Shown here piece by piece: positions 6,856-15,033 of a stretch of 37,074 nt of DNA. The position numbers and the translations under genes were made by a program. Source of the stretch: a virus; IMG/VR virus record IMGVR_UViG_3300013131_000113, positions 1 through 37,074 of that record, one strand, 5' to 3'. The stretch's first letter is position 1. The number at the start of each line of letters is the position of its first letter. Under the pieces are notes generated by a model. It saw only the letters and a program-made list of their open reading frames with translations, ran no database searches and was not told the origin of the DNA.

Positions 6856-8997
6856 ATGCCCTTAAAAGATTATCTACAATCAACCGACGTTGCGCAGGGA
6901 TATAAAGACATCAACAGTCAAATATCCGCTCTTCAAGCTTACAACGCAGTTTCGCAAAGTGAGGTAGATACACAAAAACTCCAAGGTAATTCACAAGCCC
7001 AATATACAGGAATCTACGCTACTCAATTAGATAAGATTGCCGAACAACAAAAAAGGTTTCAGAGAAATACTCCCACCTCATATAACGAATTGATAAAGCT
7101 TATAGGAGCAACAAAAGGAAACGGACCTGAAAGTCTTAAACAAATAAGAAAAATTTTTTTGGAGTCGGCTTTAAAACTCGAACCAAAAGTTGCTCAAATT
7201 GTTGCTGAAGAAGCCTTTAAGGTTCTTGGTTGTTCTCAAGAACAGACATATAAGGGTATAAGTCAAACAACCTTACAAACAATACCCTCACTCAGAAATT
7301 TACAAGCTCAAGAAGGAATCTATGTAAGAATTCAAGATATCGATTGGTCAGGGGCTCTTAAGTTAAAGACAACTTCGAAACTTGGTAAAATTTACTACGA
7401 GAAAAAAGACATCGGAAGTCTAACCTCATACGTAAACTACAGAGGAGACCAAAAGTTTCCAATGAATTTTGAATTAAGGAAACGTATTGAAAATAACAAC
7501 GACACTTTCAAGGACCAATATGGAGTCCCCTATGATGGAGTTTCTCAACAAAACATTTTCGATATTACCTATGCTTCTGAGAATGAAAATTTAGTACAAG
7601 GGGATTATTTCCGAGTATTCCTATTAGATAGGAGTGGTTCTCCTGTGACTCCACCTCCTGGTAATCCACTTATTTATTCCGCCAATACAATTGTAACATC
7701 CCTAACTGATTACTACAAGACCCTTAAAATGTTCGACGCAAAAACATTGTTAGGAAACTTATTGAATTTAACGGTTTGTACTTTGAATAACTCCCTTTCG
7801 ATAAATCAAATTGAAGGACAAACAAGATTGAATCTTATTATCAATAGAATTTTGGGTAGATGTGAAGGTGGGAAGTCGGAAATCGACGTGGCTGGTACCG
7901 CAAAACTATCAGAACTTGATGTAGTAGATGACCAATTCTTTGAATTCACCGAACAGGATGAAAGGTTTATTAACCAAACTGCCAACAATTTTAAAAACAA
8001 CGTTGTAGAATACGTAGAGTGTGACAACGTTAAACTACCCGTTGACAACGATTCACTTCAAGACCAATTGATTAACTTGGGAGACCGTTTAGAAAATCTT
8101 ACCGTTGAAGAACAAGTTTCTGAGATGGAACGAATTTTGGATTCGATTCCTGAGAAATGGGCACAAGACTCTCTCAGACCAACAATAGATTTACAAAATC
8201 CGTTCAATCAAGATTTATTAGACAAATTTGTAAATGCGATTGTCACTTCGGTTTTGACACCCAAACATCTACTACCAGTTCTTACTTTTTCACAGGTAAT
8301 CCAAAATCAGGTATTAGGTTTTGCCAACAATATTGTTGTACAAGGTAACCAAGTAGTCCAACAAACAAACACTCAAATTGGTCAAGCCAACAACCTGAAT
8401 AGTCAAATCAACCAACAAATTTTGAGTGGTGTGGACTTTGTAAAAAAATTCAAAAAATTTGTTTTCGGTGTTGTTGGAAGAATTTTAGAATTATTTTTGG
8501 AAATTCTCTTTGAAATTCTTAAAAAAGAACTCCTCAAACTTATTAAAACAATTCTACGAGACATATACAAATCCACAAGAAACAAGTATGTTTTAATGGT
8601 GACCTCATTGTTGGAAGTTGGAGAATTTGTGATTGATACTTTTAGAAGTTATCGAGAGTGTAAATCCTTGGTCACACAAATTCAAAAAATCCTCAAACTC
8701 ATCGCCAAAAACATTCCACTCTCCCCTGAAATCAGTAGAGAACTACTTTTACTTTCTAAGGGTCTTCCTGGTATATCAAGTGAGAGGGCAGTTTTACGAG
8801 CAATCCAAAAAATGCAGAAGAAGGGGTTACCCACAGGACCTCTTCCTGATGGGTCACCCAACAAAATGGTACAATTTTTAATCGCTATGACTGGAGGTTC
8901 ATACGAAGAGTTTTTGGCAAATGGAAAACTTCAAGCCTTTGGTATAACACCACCTGTTGCCGGTGGGTATGTTGAGGTATTTGGTAAAGCTATTTAA
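6856..8997 (+). CDS. Large virion/baseplate-region protein of unknown function
   Basis: The protein has 713 residues, one base after the previous stop. I do not recognise a named family. The N-terminus (residues about 1-75) is Gln/Ala-rich and helical (SQISALQAYNAVSQSE). The middle holds YQP-type beta segments, including VQGDYFRVFLLDRSG and a PVTPPPGNP turn. Residues about 530-580 form an unusually hydrophobic, Lys-punctuated helix run (KKFVFGVVGRILELFLEILF and onward) that could be an amphipathic or membrane-active helix or a buried core. The C-terminus is Gly/Pro-rich. Location before the gp5-like baseplate gene suggests a baseplate or tail-tube-associated structural role, which is inference. 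Confidence 0.75.
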   Translation: MPLKDYLQSTDVAQGYKDINSQISALQAYNAVSQSEVDTQKLQGNSQAQYTGIYATQLDKIAEQQKRFQRNTPTSYNELIKLIGATKGNGPESLKQIRKIFLESALKLEPKVAQIVAEEAFKVLGCSQEQTYKGISQTTLQTIPSLRNLQAQEGIYVRIQDIDWSGALKLKTTSKLGKIYYEKKDIGSLTSYVNYRGDQKFPMNFELRKRIENNNDTFKDQYGVPYDGVSQQNIFDITYASENENLVQGDYFRVFLLDRSGSPVTPPPGNPLIYSANTIVTSLTDYYKTLKMFDAKTLLGNLLNLTVCTLNNSLSINQIEGQTRLNLIINRILGRCEGGKSEIDVAGTAKLSELDVVDDQFFEFTEQDERFINQTANNFKNNVVEYVECDNVKLPVDNDSLQDQLINLGDRLENLTVEEQVSEMERILDSIPEKWAQDSLRPTIDLQNPFNQDLLDKFVNAIVTSVLTPKHLLPVLTFSQVIQNQVLGFANNIVVQGNQVVQQTNTQIGQANNLNSQINQQILSGVDFVKKFKKFVFGVVGRILELFLEILFEILKKELLKLIKTILRDIYKSTRNKYVLMVTSLLEVGEFVIDTFRSYRECKSLVTQIQKILKLIAKNIPLSPEISRELLLLSKGLPGISSERAVLRAIQKMQKKGLPTGPLPDGSPNKMVQFLIAMTGGSYEEFLANGKLQAFGITPPVAGGYVEVFGKAI

Positions 8998-8998
8998 G

Positions 8999-9211
8999 AT
9001 GACACAAGAAGAATTCAAAGTAATACAAGAAAACGCTGTCAACGTAGACAAGATACCAAACGCAAAACTCGAAGAAAGTATGGATAAACTTTCTCAAGAG
9101 TTTGAGGAAATCAAAAACTCAATTATTGGAATGAGTTTTTATTTGGATAAAATCGAAGAACTCTATAACAGGATATTAAAAGAATATCAAAATAGGAATG
9201 GCAGAGCGTAA
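8999..9211 (+). CDS. Small coiled-coil protein, 70 residues
   Basis: The preferred start is the ATG at 8999, one base after the previous stop, giving MTQEEFKVIQENAVN. An earlier in-frame ATG at 8957 would add 14 residues read out of frame through the end of the previous gene and is less likely. The protein is almost entirely heptad-like helix (LEESMDKLSQEFEEIKNSI, FYLDKIEELYNRIL), so a short coiled coil or assembly factor. It overlaps the gp5-like gene by 14 bases. In such a place a baseplate assembly chaperone or tape-end connector is possible, but nothing proves it. Confidence 0.7.
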   Translation: MTQEEFKVIQENAVNVDKIPNAKLEESMDKLSQEFEEIKNSIIGMSFYLDKIEELYNRILKEYQNRNGRA

Positions 9212-10706
9212 TTGGTTTTATGGTAAGGTTGTTGACAACCAAGACCCATTGAATTTAGGGAGATGTAGAATTCAAGTCATCACCGACAGAATTGCGGCTA
9301 TGCAGATAGGTGCTGGAAATGGATTCAATCAATTATTAGATAAATGGCAGGAAAACGACCCATTTGTATTCAACTCGCTCCTTCCAATCTTTGTTTACGC
9401 CGTACCACAAATTGATGAATTAGTACAAGTATATTACCACAACCCAGATGCCCCATTTCTGAACAGATATTACGTACAAGCACCATTTTCAAGGATACAA
9501 AATATTGGTCAAGAAGATTATAACCAAGAACAGAAGTACACTGATATTAATGGTTTACAAATTTCGGGGGCGACATCAATTAGAAACTTAGATGGTACTT
9601 ACAAGGACTCCCGTAGCAGAGGGGTATTTCCTGAGCCGGGTGATAAAGCAATTATGGGTCGAGGTAGTGCCGACATGATTGTAAAAGAAGATGAGGTTTT
9701 AATAAGAGCATCGAGATTCTCAGGACAACTAAGAAATGGAGTATCTCCAATTGCTAACCCAAACCGAGCATTTTTACAACTCTCAAAACTTCAACAAAAA
9801 GTTAGTTTCGGAGCACGTCAAAAACAAGCTCAGGTGAAAGTTAAAAATGTTCAGGTTAAATTCTTAGTAGAATACGACATTACTAACCCTGAAACACAAC
9901 TTAATCCCCCCATCTTCAATGGTTCGGTAAGATTATACAGATTATTACCCTCACCACTTACCACTTCAGATAATTTAAAAGTAGATTCAAACGTTGAAAA
10001 CCTTAAATTAATTGTTGCCCAAGAAAACTTCAGTAACTTAGACGAAACATCAACTATTAATTTCATCAATGGATTTATTGACACTTGTAATTCTAAATTA
10101 AAAACCAAGACGGGGGTTGTTCTATTCAACGTCTTAGAAGAAAGATTTCCCATTTTCTTTAGACCAACTCCGTTGGATTATCAGTTGATGAAAACCTCTT
10201 CGGATTCTTTCACCAAGAATAACTTGTCGGCCGTTTACCAAAATATTAAACTCAACACAAACGATAAAAGAGGAGGTTGGGGATTGATTATTGAGGAAAA
10301 CAAAACAGGACAACCTATAGAACTTGTTATCCAATCTTTTCGGGATAGAATCAATTCGGCGGTTCCTGAAACGTATGGTTTGATGGGGGCAAATTACTTG
10401 TACCTACTTTCACAATTCTCCTCAATACCTGGCAAGGAAAAAATCAACTTTGACAATTCATTATATGGATTCAATGAGGAACAAATAGGACTAAATATTC
10501 GACCTAATACATCTTCTATGGTTAGAGGGGAGGAACTATTAGAACTCTTGAATTTCATCGTTAGATTCGTTATTTCACATACCCACGGGTTTCCTGGTGA
10601 AGCACCCGTTCCCGTTACAGAAGATGGTATTACCGTGGCTCAGGTACTAACCACACTTAATGACGCCAACCAAAAGGTACTTAATCAATATATTCGGTTG
10701 AATTGA
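9198..10706 (+). CDS. Baseplate protein with gp5-like OB-fold N-terminus
   Basis: The protein has 502 residues. The N-terminus NWFYGKVVDNQDPLNLGRCR followed by IQVITDRI matches the start of the T4 gp5 N-terminal OB-fold, seen in many contractile-tail spike and baseplate-hub proteins (F.G.V....DP...GR..V.V). PIFVYAVPQIDELVQVYYHN continues it, as in the domain that sits on the hub. No lysozyme domain and no gp5-type beta-helix octapeptide repeat is visible, so it differs from T4 gp5 proper. The C-terminus contains FVISHTHGFPGEAPVPVTED, a His-rich loop typical of such proteins near the spike. It is therefore a central baseplate component rather than the cell-wall hydrolase itself. Confidence 0.72.
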   Translation: MAERNWFYGKVVDNQDPLNLGRCRIQVITDRIAAMQIGAGNGFNQLLDKWQENDPFVFNSLLPIFVYAVPQIDELVQVYYHNPDAPFLNRYYVQAPFSRIQNIGQEDYNQEQKYTDINGLQISGATSIRNLDGTYKDSRSRGVFPEPGDKAIMGRGSADMIVKEDEVLIRASRFSGQLRNGVSPIANPNRAFLQLSKLQQKVSFGARQKQAQVKVKNVQVKFLVEYDITNPETQLNPPIFNGSVRLYRLLPSPLTTSDNLKVDSNVENLKLIVAQENFSNLDETSTINFINGFIDTCNSKLKTKTGVVLFNVLEERFPIFFRPTPLDYQLMKTSSDSFTKNNLSAVYQNIKLNTNDKRGGWGLIIEENKTGQPIELVIQSFRDRINSAVPETYGLMGANYLYLLSQFSSIPGKEKINFDNSLYGFNEEQIGLNIRPNTSSMVRGEELLELLNFIVRFVISHTHGFPGEAPVPVTEDGITVAQVLTTLNDANQKVLNQYIRLN

Positions 10707-10716
10707 TATTTATTAG
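10707..10716 (+). promoter_or_regulatory. Putative late promoter TATTTATTAG
   Basis: The same ten bases as before 6486 and 12781, here 12 bases ahead of the ATG at 10729. It lies in the short gap between the gp5-like gene and the next structural gene. Confidence 0.55.
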
Positions 10717-10728
10717 AAAAACTAATTG

Positions 10729-12240
10729 ATGTCAATTTTAAGGTCATATTTTAGTCGTAACGATACACTACTTTCCAACAGTTATACAAACACGGGGAGA
10801 AACCCTGTTGTAGAATTAAATTTTGGTTCTGCCGACTTGGTTGTACCAAATTTTGGTTTTACCCGTTTTATCTTTGATTTGGACTTGGACCTGCTCCAAG
10901 AAAAACTTGCCACAGGAGAAATCTCCACGGGATGTACCTCAGCCATGACCCATACCCTAACCATGACCAACACTTCATCATTTGATGATGACCTTCTTAA
11001 TACAAACATGTCGAATGGTAGAAAAAGAGCAACATCATTTGATTTGATTCTATTTAGAATCCCTAAGTTCTCAGGTAACACAGGAATCCCTCAACCATGG
11101 GACGAAGGTGTAGGATACGACTACACACAATCACTCACCAAAAATGGTGTGTCGGGGTCAATTACAGCAATCCAACAAAACAACGACATTATGTTCTCAA
11201 CAAGACCAGCGAACTGGTATCAGAGAACAACTGTAAACAATTGGTCTCAACCAGGTCTCTACGACAACTCAAATAGTCTTACAGGTCTGACGGGACTCAA
11301 CTACTCAGCCATCACAATAATTGATGAACAACACTTTGAGTTTGGTAATGAAGATGCCAATTTTGATATGACAAACGAAATCAACTCAATACTTGATGGT
11401 TCGTTAACAGGTGTAACAGGGTGGGGTATTGCTTACAAACCCGATTTGGAAAGATTGACAGGTCTGACAGAATCTTACAGTGTTGGTTTCTTTGGTAGAT
11501 TGACACAGACATTCTACCAACCATTCCTTCAGACAACATACAACGACCTTATCCAAGATGACAGAAATCTTTTCTTAAAAAACCAAACAAACAAATTGTA
11601 CTTATACATCTATCAGAATGGAGATTTCAAAAACTTGGACGAACTACCTGTTGTTGATGTATTAGACCAAGCAGGTGACCCTGTCGTGGGGGCACAAGGA
11701 CTTACCGCTTGTACGGTTACAAAAGGTGTGTATGAAGTTACAATTCCGAATGTATTTACGGGTTCACCAACACCATGTGTATTTTACGATAATTGGACTA
11801 ATTTGAAAATTAACGGACAAAATATTCCAACAGTAGAGAATCAGTTCATATTACAAGCCTACCAAGCTGGAATCCAAATTGGTTCATTGTCACAAGAACC
11901 AAAAAAATATGGGTTTGCCTTTTATGGTATTTTACAAAACGAAAAAATCCTGAACACCGAAACTCGCAAAATTGGTGTTGTGGTAAAACAAGAATGGTCA
12001 GCTAGTGTCATGTTGGAAAATGTCGACATATACTACCGAGTTTATGTTAGAGAAGGGACCACAGAAGTTCAAGTTCAAGACTGGACACCTGTAAATCGTA
12101 CTCCAAACGAATACTATTTTATCTTTGATATGAGAGATAAAATCCCAAATGAATACTTTGTGGATATCAGGGTAGATACTAGTGGAGAGAAAGATATTTA
12201 TAAAGACACATTACAATTCCAAATTGTTAACAAAAAATGA
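10729..12240 (+). CDS. Probable tail or baseplate structural protein, 503 residues
   Basis: The start is taken at the ATG at 10729. A TTG three bases earlier is also in frame but adds only one residue. The protein is beta-rich, with many Thr, Asn and Gly, low Cys and no signal peptide or membrane span. Features include LNFGSADLVVPNFGFTRF, a Ser/Thr-rich loop (TSAMTHTLTMTNTSSFDDD) and Tyr-rich strands late in the protein (VDIYYRVYVREGTTEVQVQD). This composition fits a virion tail, baseplate-wedge or adhesin protein. I do not recognise a family. Its stop overlaps the next gene by ATGA. Confidence 0.7.
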   Translation: MSILRSYFSRNDTLLSNSYTNTGRNPVVELNFGSADLVVPNFGFTRFIFDLDLDLLQEKLATGEISTGCTSAMTHTLTMTNTSSFDDDLLNTNMSNGRKRATSFDLILFRIPKFSGNTGIPQPWDEGVGYDYTQSLTKNGVSGSITAIQQNNDIMFSTRPANWYQRTTVNNWSQPGLYDNSNSLTGLTGLNYSAITIIDEQHFEFGNEDANFDMTNEINSILDGSLTGVTGWGIAYKPDLERLTGLTESYSVGFFGRLTQTFYQPFLQTTYNDLIQDDRNLFLKNQTNKLYLYIYQNGDFKNLDELPVVDVLDQAGDPVVGAQGLTACTVTKGVYEVTIPNVFTGSPTPCVFYDNWTNLKINGQNIPTVENQFILQAYQAGIQIGSLSQEPKKYGFAFYGILQNEKILNTETRKIGVVVKQEWSASVMLENVDIYYRVYVREGTTEVQVQDWTPVNRTPNEYYFIFDMRDKIPNEYFVDIRVDTSGEKDIYKDTLQFQIVNKK

Positions 12241-12716
12241 AAAAGGTAATCAAACTCACAGAAAATGACTTACAGAAATTAGTCGATAAAGTTCTCAAAG
12301 AGGCTGAGCACGAACATAGTCGTTACATGTTCTTCAGTAATCTTGAACAAATTAAAAGACAAGCGGAACTTTTATTGGAGTTAGATGATGACGTAATCAG
12401 TCAAATCTTAGAAAACGGTCATGACTGGGCGGATGACCATATCACCGTCGCCAAAGAAAATATGGACCAAGTTTTTGATTTCTTAATGAATGAAACACAA
12501 GATTCTGAAATGGACATGTCCATGATGGATGATGTCACTATAATCGAGGGACGTAAAAAAACAGGTACCAAATTATGTGCTCGTGGTAAAGCAGCCGCCA
12601 AAGCCAGATACGACGTATTTCCAAGTGCTTATAGCAACGGACACGGAGTACAAGTTTGTAAAGGAAAAATTAAAGGTCTCGACGGGAAAAAACGATGTTC
12701 CCCACCTTATTGTTAA
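12237..12716 (+). CDS. Virion-type protein with LTExDL-KVLKE N-terminus and conserved LC-GKAAAK domain
   Basis: The protein has 159 residues in two parts. The N-terminal amphipathic helix KVIKLTENDLQKLVDKVLKE (residues 3-22) is followed by Ala, which matches the (I/L)xE cleavage rule of T4-type prohead proteases. Residues 23-105 are helical and acidic. The C-terminal domain (about 106-159) reads GTKLCARGKAAAKARYDVF, SAYSNGHGVQVCKGK and CSPPYC, a Cys/Lys/Gly domain that I have seen in many hypothetical phage proteins, with paired Cys that may bind metal. It could be a capsid-internal or DNA-associated protein. The ATGA overlap with the structural gene before it fits a late operon, and a terminator follows. 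Confidence 0.7.
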   Translation: MKKVIKLTENDLQKLVDKVLKEAEHEHSRYMFFSNLEQIKRQAELLLELDDDVISQILENGHDWADDHITVAKENMDQVFDFLMNETQDSEMDMSMMDDVTIIEGRKKTGTKLCARGKAAAKARYDVFPSAYSNGHGVQVCKGKIKGLDGKKRCSPPYC

Positions 12717-12722
12717 AAAATG

Positions 12723-12748
12723 AAAGAGGCATTTAGTCTCTTTTTTTT
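12723..12748 (+). terminator. Intrinsic terminator after the baseplate block
   Basis: Stem AAAGAG (12723-12728) pairs with CTCTTT (12738-12743) across a 9-base loop, followed by a T run to 12748. It ends the + strand structural unit. Confidence 0.75.
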
Positions 12749-12769
12749 GGTTTATAATGTCTATCCATA

Positions 12770-12779
12770 TATTTATTAG
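12770..12779 (+). promoter_or_regulatory. Putative late promoter TATTTATTAG (decides the HNH start)
   Basis: TATTTATTAG is followed by T and then ATG at 12781, exactly as at 6475-6488 and at the minus-strand copy 30835-30844. This argues against the longer frame that begins at 12757, because that start would read through the promoter. Confidence 0.6.
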
Positions 12780-12780
12780 T

Positions 12781-13269
12781 ATGGGAAGACAATGTAGTAA
12801 ATGTGGAAATGTTAAATCAAATGATGATTTTTACGAAACCCAAAGAGGTAATAGGTGTAAGGAGTGTATTTTAATTGGGACGAGGGAGTATAAGAGAAAA
12901 AAAAGATTGAACCCTGAACATAGAAAAAATGAAGGTATTAAACAAAAAGAAAGAAGAATAAGACTTTGGCAAAATACTTTAATACACGATTCGAAACACC
13001 GTAAAATTGAGAATACCTTAACCGTTGATGATATAAATGAAATATTCGATAAACAAAACGGTTTATGTTATTGGTTCAAAATCCCTTTGATACCTTCGAA
13101 TCATAAAAAACACCCTCAACAACCTTCATTGGATAGACTTGATAGAAATTTAGGTTACACTAAAGACAATGTGGTCTTATGTTGTTATTCCGCTAACATC
13201 GGTAGGAATGAAAACGATATTGATACTTGGAAATCTTTTTTAGAAATTTTGTTCCGAGACAATAATTGA
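12781..13269 (+). CDS. Free-standing HNH endonuclease with zinc-ribbon N-terminus
   Basis: The protein has 162 residues from the ATG at 12781. CSKCGNVKSNDDFYETQ with CKEC forms a Cys4 zinc ribbon (Cys5, Cys8, Cys26, Cys29). A basic linker follows (TREYKRKKRLNPEHRKNEG). The HNH-type module at the end reads NGLCYWFKIPL, PSLDRLDRNLGYTKDNVVLC and CYSANIGRNEND, the pattern of phage HNH and homing endonucleases that carry SLDRid...GYt.dNv. It probably nicks or cuts DNA. It sits between the baseplate block and unrelated genes, as mobile endonuclease genes often do, and uses the phage's own late-type promoter. It is not inside an intron here. Flanking open frames are intact. Confidence 0.8.
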   Translation: MGRQCSKCGNVKSNDDFYETQRGNRCKECILIGTREYKRKKRLNPEHRKNEGIKQKERRIRLWQNTLIHDSKHRKIENTLTVDDINEIFDKQNGLCYWFKIPLIPSNHKKHPQQPSLDRLDRNLGYTKDNVVLCCYSANIGRNENDIDTWKSFLEILFRDNN

Positions 13270-13279
13270 TGTATATTTG
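13247..13279 (+). promoter_or_regulatory. Host-type (Bacteroidota) promoter for 13297-14027
   Basis: TTTTG at 13247-13251, a 20-base spacer, and TATATTTG at 13272-13279 match the Bacteroidota housekeeping promoter TTTG / N19-21 / TAnnTTTG. The first elements lie in the end of the HNH gene. Predicted transcription starts about 10 bases before the ATG at 13297. Confidence 0.72.
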
Positions 13280-13296
13280 TAGTCAAATATCAACTG

Positions 13297-13701
13297 ATGA
13301 ATAACCTCTACCACAAATTCCGTCGGTTTGTCCAACGGCAAACCATCAAATCTATCCGTTATGTTCAAACGGATTACGAAAAGTCGGTCTACGAAAACGA
13401 CTCCATGTCTATTTGTAAGAAGTTGATTAACCAAAAGGAATCAACCCTCCTTCTCACACCAAGAAGTGGAAAAAGATACATCAAAAGTGAAACCTCAGAT
13501 GTTTTTATTATTCTTGATAGCCATAGAATCAAAATCATCAATCACATCTATGCTTACGACATCTATGTCACTGATAAGTCTTGGACAAAGTTGTTAGACT
13601 ATTTTGATACTGAAGTGGAAAAGAGGAGAGATGAGTATGAAAAACAAATTACCTCAAACATTCAAAGTTCACTCAAAAAGATTTTACACGAAGTCAAATG
13701 A
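13297..13701 (+). CDS. Hypothetical basic protein, 134 residues
   Basis: No family recognised. The protein is basic, with an Arg/Gln-rich N-terminus (YHKFRRFVQRQTIKSIRY), a central beta portion (STLLLTPRSGKRYIKSE, DVFIILDSHRIKIINHIYAY) and a C-terminal charged helix (EVEKRRDEYEKQITSN, ending SLKKILHEVK). It could be nucleic-acid-binding. It is the first gene behind a host-type promoter and is coupled to the next gene by an ATGA overlap, so it may be expressed early, before the phage sigma factor acts. Confidence 0.65.
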   Translation: MNNLYHKFRRFVQRQTIKSIRYVQTDYEKSVYENDSMSICKKLINQKESTLLLTPRSGKRYIKSETSDVFIILDSHRIKIINHIYAYDIYVTDKSWTKLLDYFDTEVEKRRDEYEKQITSNIQSSLKKILHEVK

Positions 13702-14027
13702 AACACCCATTCCACACCCTGTTCTACATCGGTTTTTTCACCATGGTTTTCATCGGTGGTTTCTTGAGTTTAGTTATTATTAACCTCAAAGAAATTCTAC
13801 CTTCAAAATTTAGTGACAATCAAGAAGTGGTTGTAACTAAAGATGTTATAGTTCCTACGCCAATCAAACAACTCGTTACACCAACTACGCAGGTTAAACC
13901 CATAGAAAAAGTTATTCCTAAAGAATCTCCCAAGACTACTACTACAATTTTGGCACCCGTTGTACCCGTGCCTGTCGTAGACAGTACAATCAAATCAGAA
14001 ACTATTGATTCGACAAAGACTCCTTGA
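13698..14027 (+). CDS. Single-span membrane protein with Pro/Thr/Val-rich tail
   Basis: The protein has 109 residues. Residues about 8-29 (FYIGFFTMVFIGGFLSLVII) form one membrane segment with a short basic cytoplasmic start, so the tail is predicted outside the cytoplasm. The tail is rich in Pro, Thr, Val and Lys (TPIKQLVTPTTQVKPIEKVI, TTTILAPVVPVPVVDS), an extended, TonB-like linker composition. Such proteins can be inner-membrane spanins, superinfection-exclusion factors or envelope linkers; none can be chosen from sequence alone. It is co-transcribed with 13297 from the host-type promoter, and its end overlaps the convergent gene at 14002 by 26 bases. Confidence 0.65.
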   Translation: MKHPFHTLFYIGFFTMVFIGGFLSLVIINLKEILPSKFSDNQEVVVTKDVIVPTPIKQLVTPTTQVKPIEKVIPKESPKTTTTILAPVVPVPVVDSTIKSETIDSTKTP

Positions 14028-14736
14028 GTACTTTGTGAATCAGATTTCTCAAACCTTCATTCTTTTTCTTTGGTTTGTAAGATGTCATAGTTGGTTTGTT
14101 ACCCTTACCAACTTTGGGGTCTTTTTTCTCTGCGGCTCTTTTTTGAGCACAGGCAGCCCTTTTTTGAGAATCAGTCATCTTTGACGCCACACCGGCAGCT
14201 CTACATTTAGGATAACCTTTTGATTCTCCTTCAGGTCTACCACATGGCGGATGTCCTCCACCTTCCTTTTTTCTACAAATATTTACCCAAGGACCTTTCG
14301 GTTGTTTTGACCCTTTTGGTTTTTTCTTGGTACCAAACCAAACGGCTAAATCTTCTTTTATCATAATTGGTTCGTAATCTGATTTTGGTAGATTGGCTAA
14401 TTTCTTTATGTAGTCAGGTGTACCAGGTTGTGAAACACCACTTGGGTCATATCCGTTGACAGGATTACCTCCCTTGTCATTTTGAGTAAAATTCTTCTTG
14501 GCAATCTTAGCCTTTTTCAGGGCAATTCTTTCGTTTTTGGAAATTTGTTTTTCGTTCCTTTCCATGTTCCCATCATACGAATCATAAGCATTTACTGTAG
14601 AAACATATTCAGAAACAGGAATATCAAAAGGAGCCACCGTGTGTTTGTCCCAAATATGAGGTGCTAAATTCAAAGGTACCTTAAAGCTACCAGCATTCAC
14701 AGCACCTGTAGATTCCTTGAGATTTTTCTTTTCCAT
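14002..14736 (-). CDS. Lys/Gly-rich phage protein with conserved PKCRAAG domain and KVLKE tail
   Basis: The protein has 244 residues. The first half is polar and has no obvious domain. The second half contains VWFGTKKKPKGSKQPKGPW, VNICRKKEGGGHPPCGRPEG and GYPKCRAAGVASKMTDSQKR followed by ACAQKRAAEKK. This is a Cys/Lys/Gly module that I associate with hypothetical proteins of T4-like phages. The four Cys may bind zinc, and the basic composition fits DNA or RNA contact. The C-terminus LRNLIHKVLKESL resembles the N-terminal helix of the protein at 12237. It is a single gene in its own unit, with a TATTTAT element upstream, so probably late and perhaps packaged in the head. Confidence 0.65.
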   Translation of the reverse strand: MEKKNLKESTGAVNAGSFKVPLNLAPHIWDKHTVAPFDIPVSEYVSTVNAYDSYDGNMERNEKQISKNERIALKKAKIAKKNFTQNDKGGNPVNGYDPSGVSQPGTPDYIKKLANLPKSDYEPIMIKEDLAVWFGTKKKPKGSKQPKGPWVNICRKKEGGGHPPCGRPEGESKGYPKCRAAGVASKMTDSQKRAACAQKRAAEKKDPKVGKGNKPTMTSYKPKKKNEGLRNLIHKVLKESLSNQ

Positions 14737-14747
14737 TGTATATTACC

Positions 14748-14754
14748 ATAAATA
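14748..14754 (-). promoter_or_regulatory. Putative late promoter TATTTAT for 14736
   Basis: Read on the minus strand, CTATTTATGG lies about 12 bases before the ATG at 14736. Confidence 0.5.
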
Positions 14755-14769
14755 GTTTAATTAAGAAAA

Positions 14770-14997
14770 ATGGAAGAGTTAAATTCAATAGGTGTCTTAT
14801 TTGATAAAATCCAATATACAGGTCCTGAAGACTTTGAAAAATTGGTAATAGAATTATCAGAACCACAAGCTTTTTATGTTTTACAAGTTGCGTTGGAGAA
14901 ATCTTATAATTCTGGTATATTTACTTTACAGGAGGCAGAAATATTATCCAAATCGTTAAGAATGTTAAATAAACCATCCATAGAAAAAAAAATTTAA
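14770..14997 (+). CDS. Hypothetical protein, 75 residues
   Basis: No family recognised. The protein is acidic and helical, with EELNSIGVLFDKIQYTGPED, ELSEPQAFYVLQVALEKSYN and TLQEAEILSKSLRML. It has no Cys, membrane segment or signal. It is divergent from 14736, with 33 bases between the two starts, and it is followed at once by a good intrinsic terminator, which supports it as a real transcribed gene. Confidence 0.6.
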   Translation: MEELNSIGVLFDKIQYTGPEDFEKLVIELSEPQAFYVLQVALEKSYNSGIFTLQEAEILSKSLRMLNKPSIEKKI

Positions 14998-15001
14998 AAA
15001 C

Positions 15002-15025
15002 AAGTCCGTTAAGGACTTTTTTTTT
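15002..15025 (+). terminator. Intrinsic terminator after 14770-14997
   Basis: Stem AAGTCC (15002-15007) pairs with GGACTT (15013-15018) around a GTTAA loop, followed by a T run to 15025. Confidence 0.85.
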
Positions 15026-15033
15026 GCTTAGTC

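Noticed and set aside
8957-8998. Longer start of the small coiled-coil gene
   Set aside because: It overlaps the end of the previous gene by 41 bases in another frame, while the ATG at 8999 sits right after the stop.
9198-10706. Full T4 gp5 call with tail lysozyme
   Set aside because: Only the OB-fold start is recognisable; no lysozyme catalytic motif or beta-helix repeat is present.
12757-12780. Longer start of the HNH gene
   Set aside because: It reads through the TATTTATTAG box, which in two other places directly precedes the ATG.
12781-13269. HNH gene as the endonuclease that mobilises the tmRNA intron
   Set aside because: It lies more than 23 kb away with no sequence link to the intron; a free-standing endonuclease acting there is possible but unsupported.
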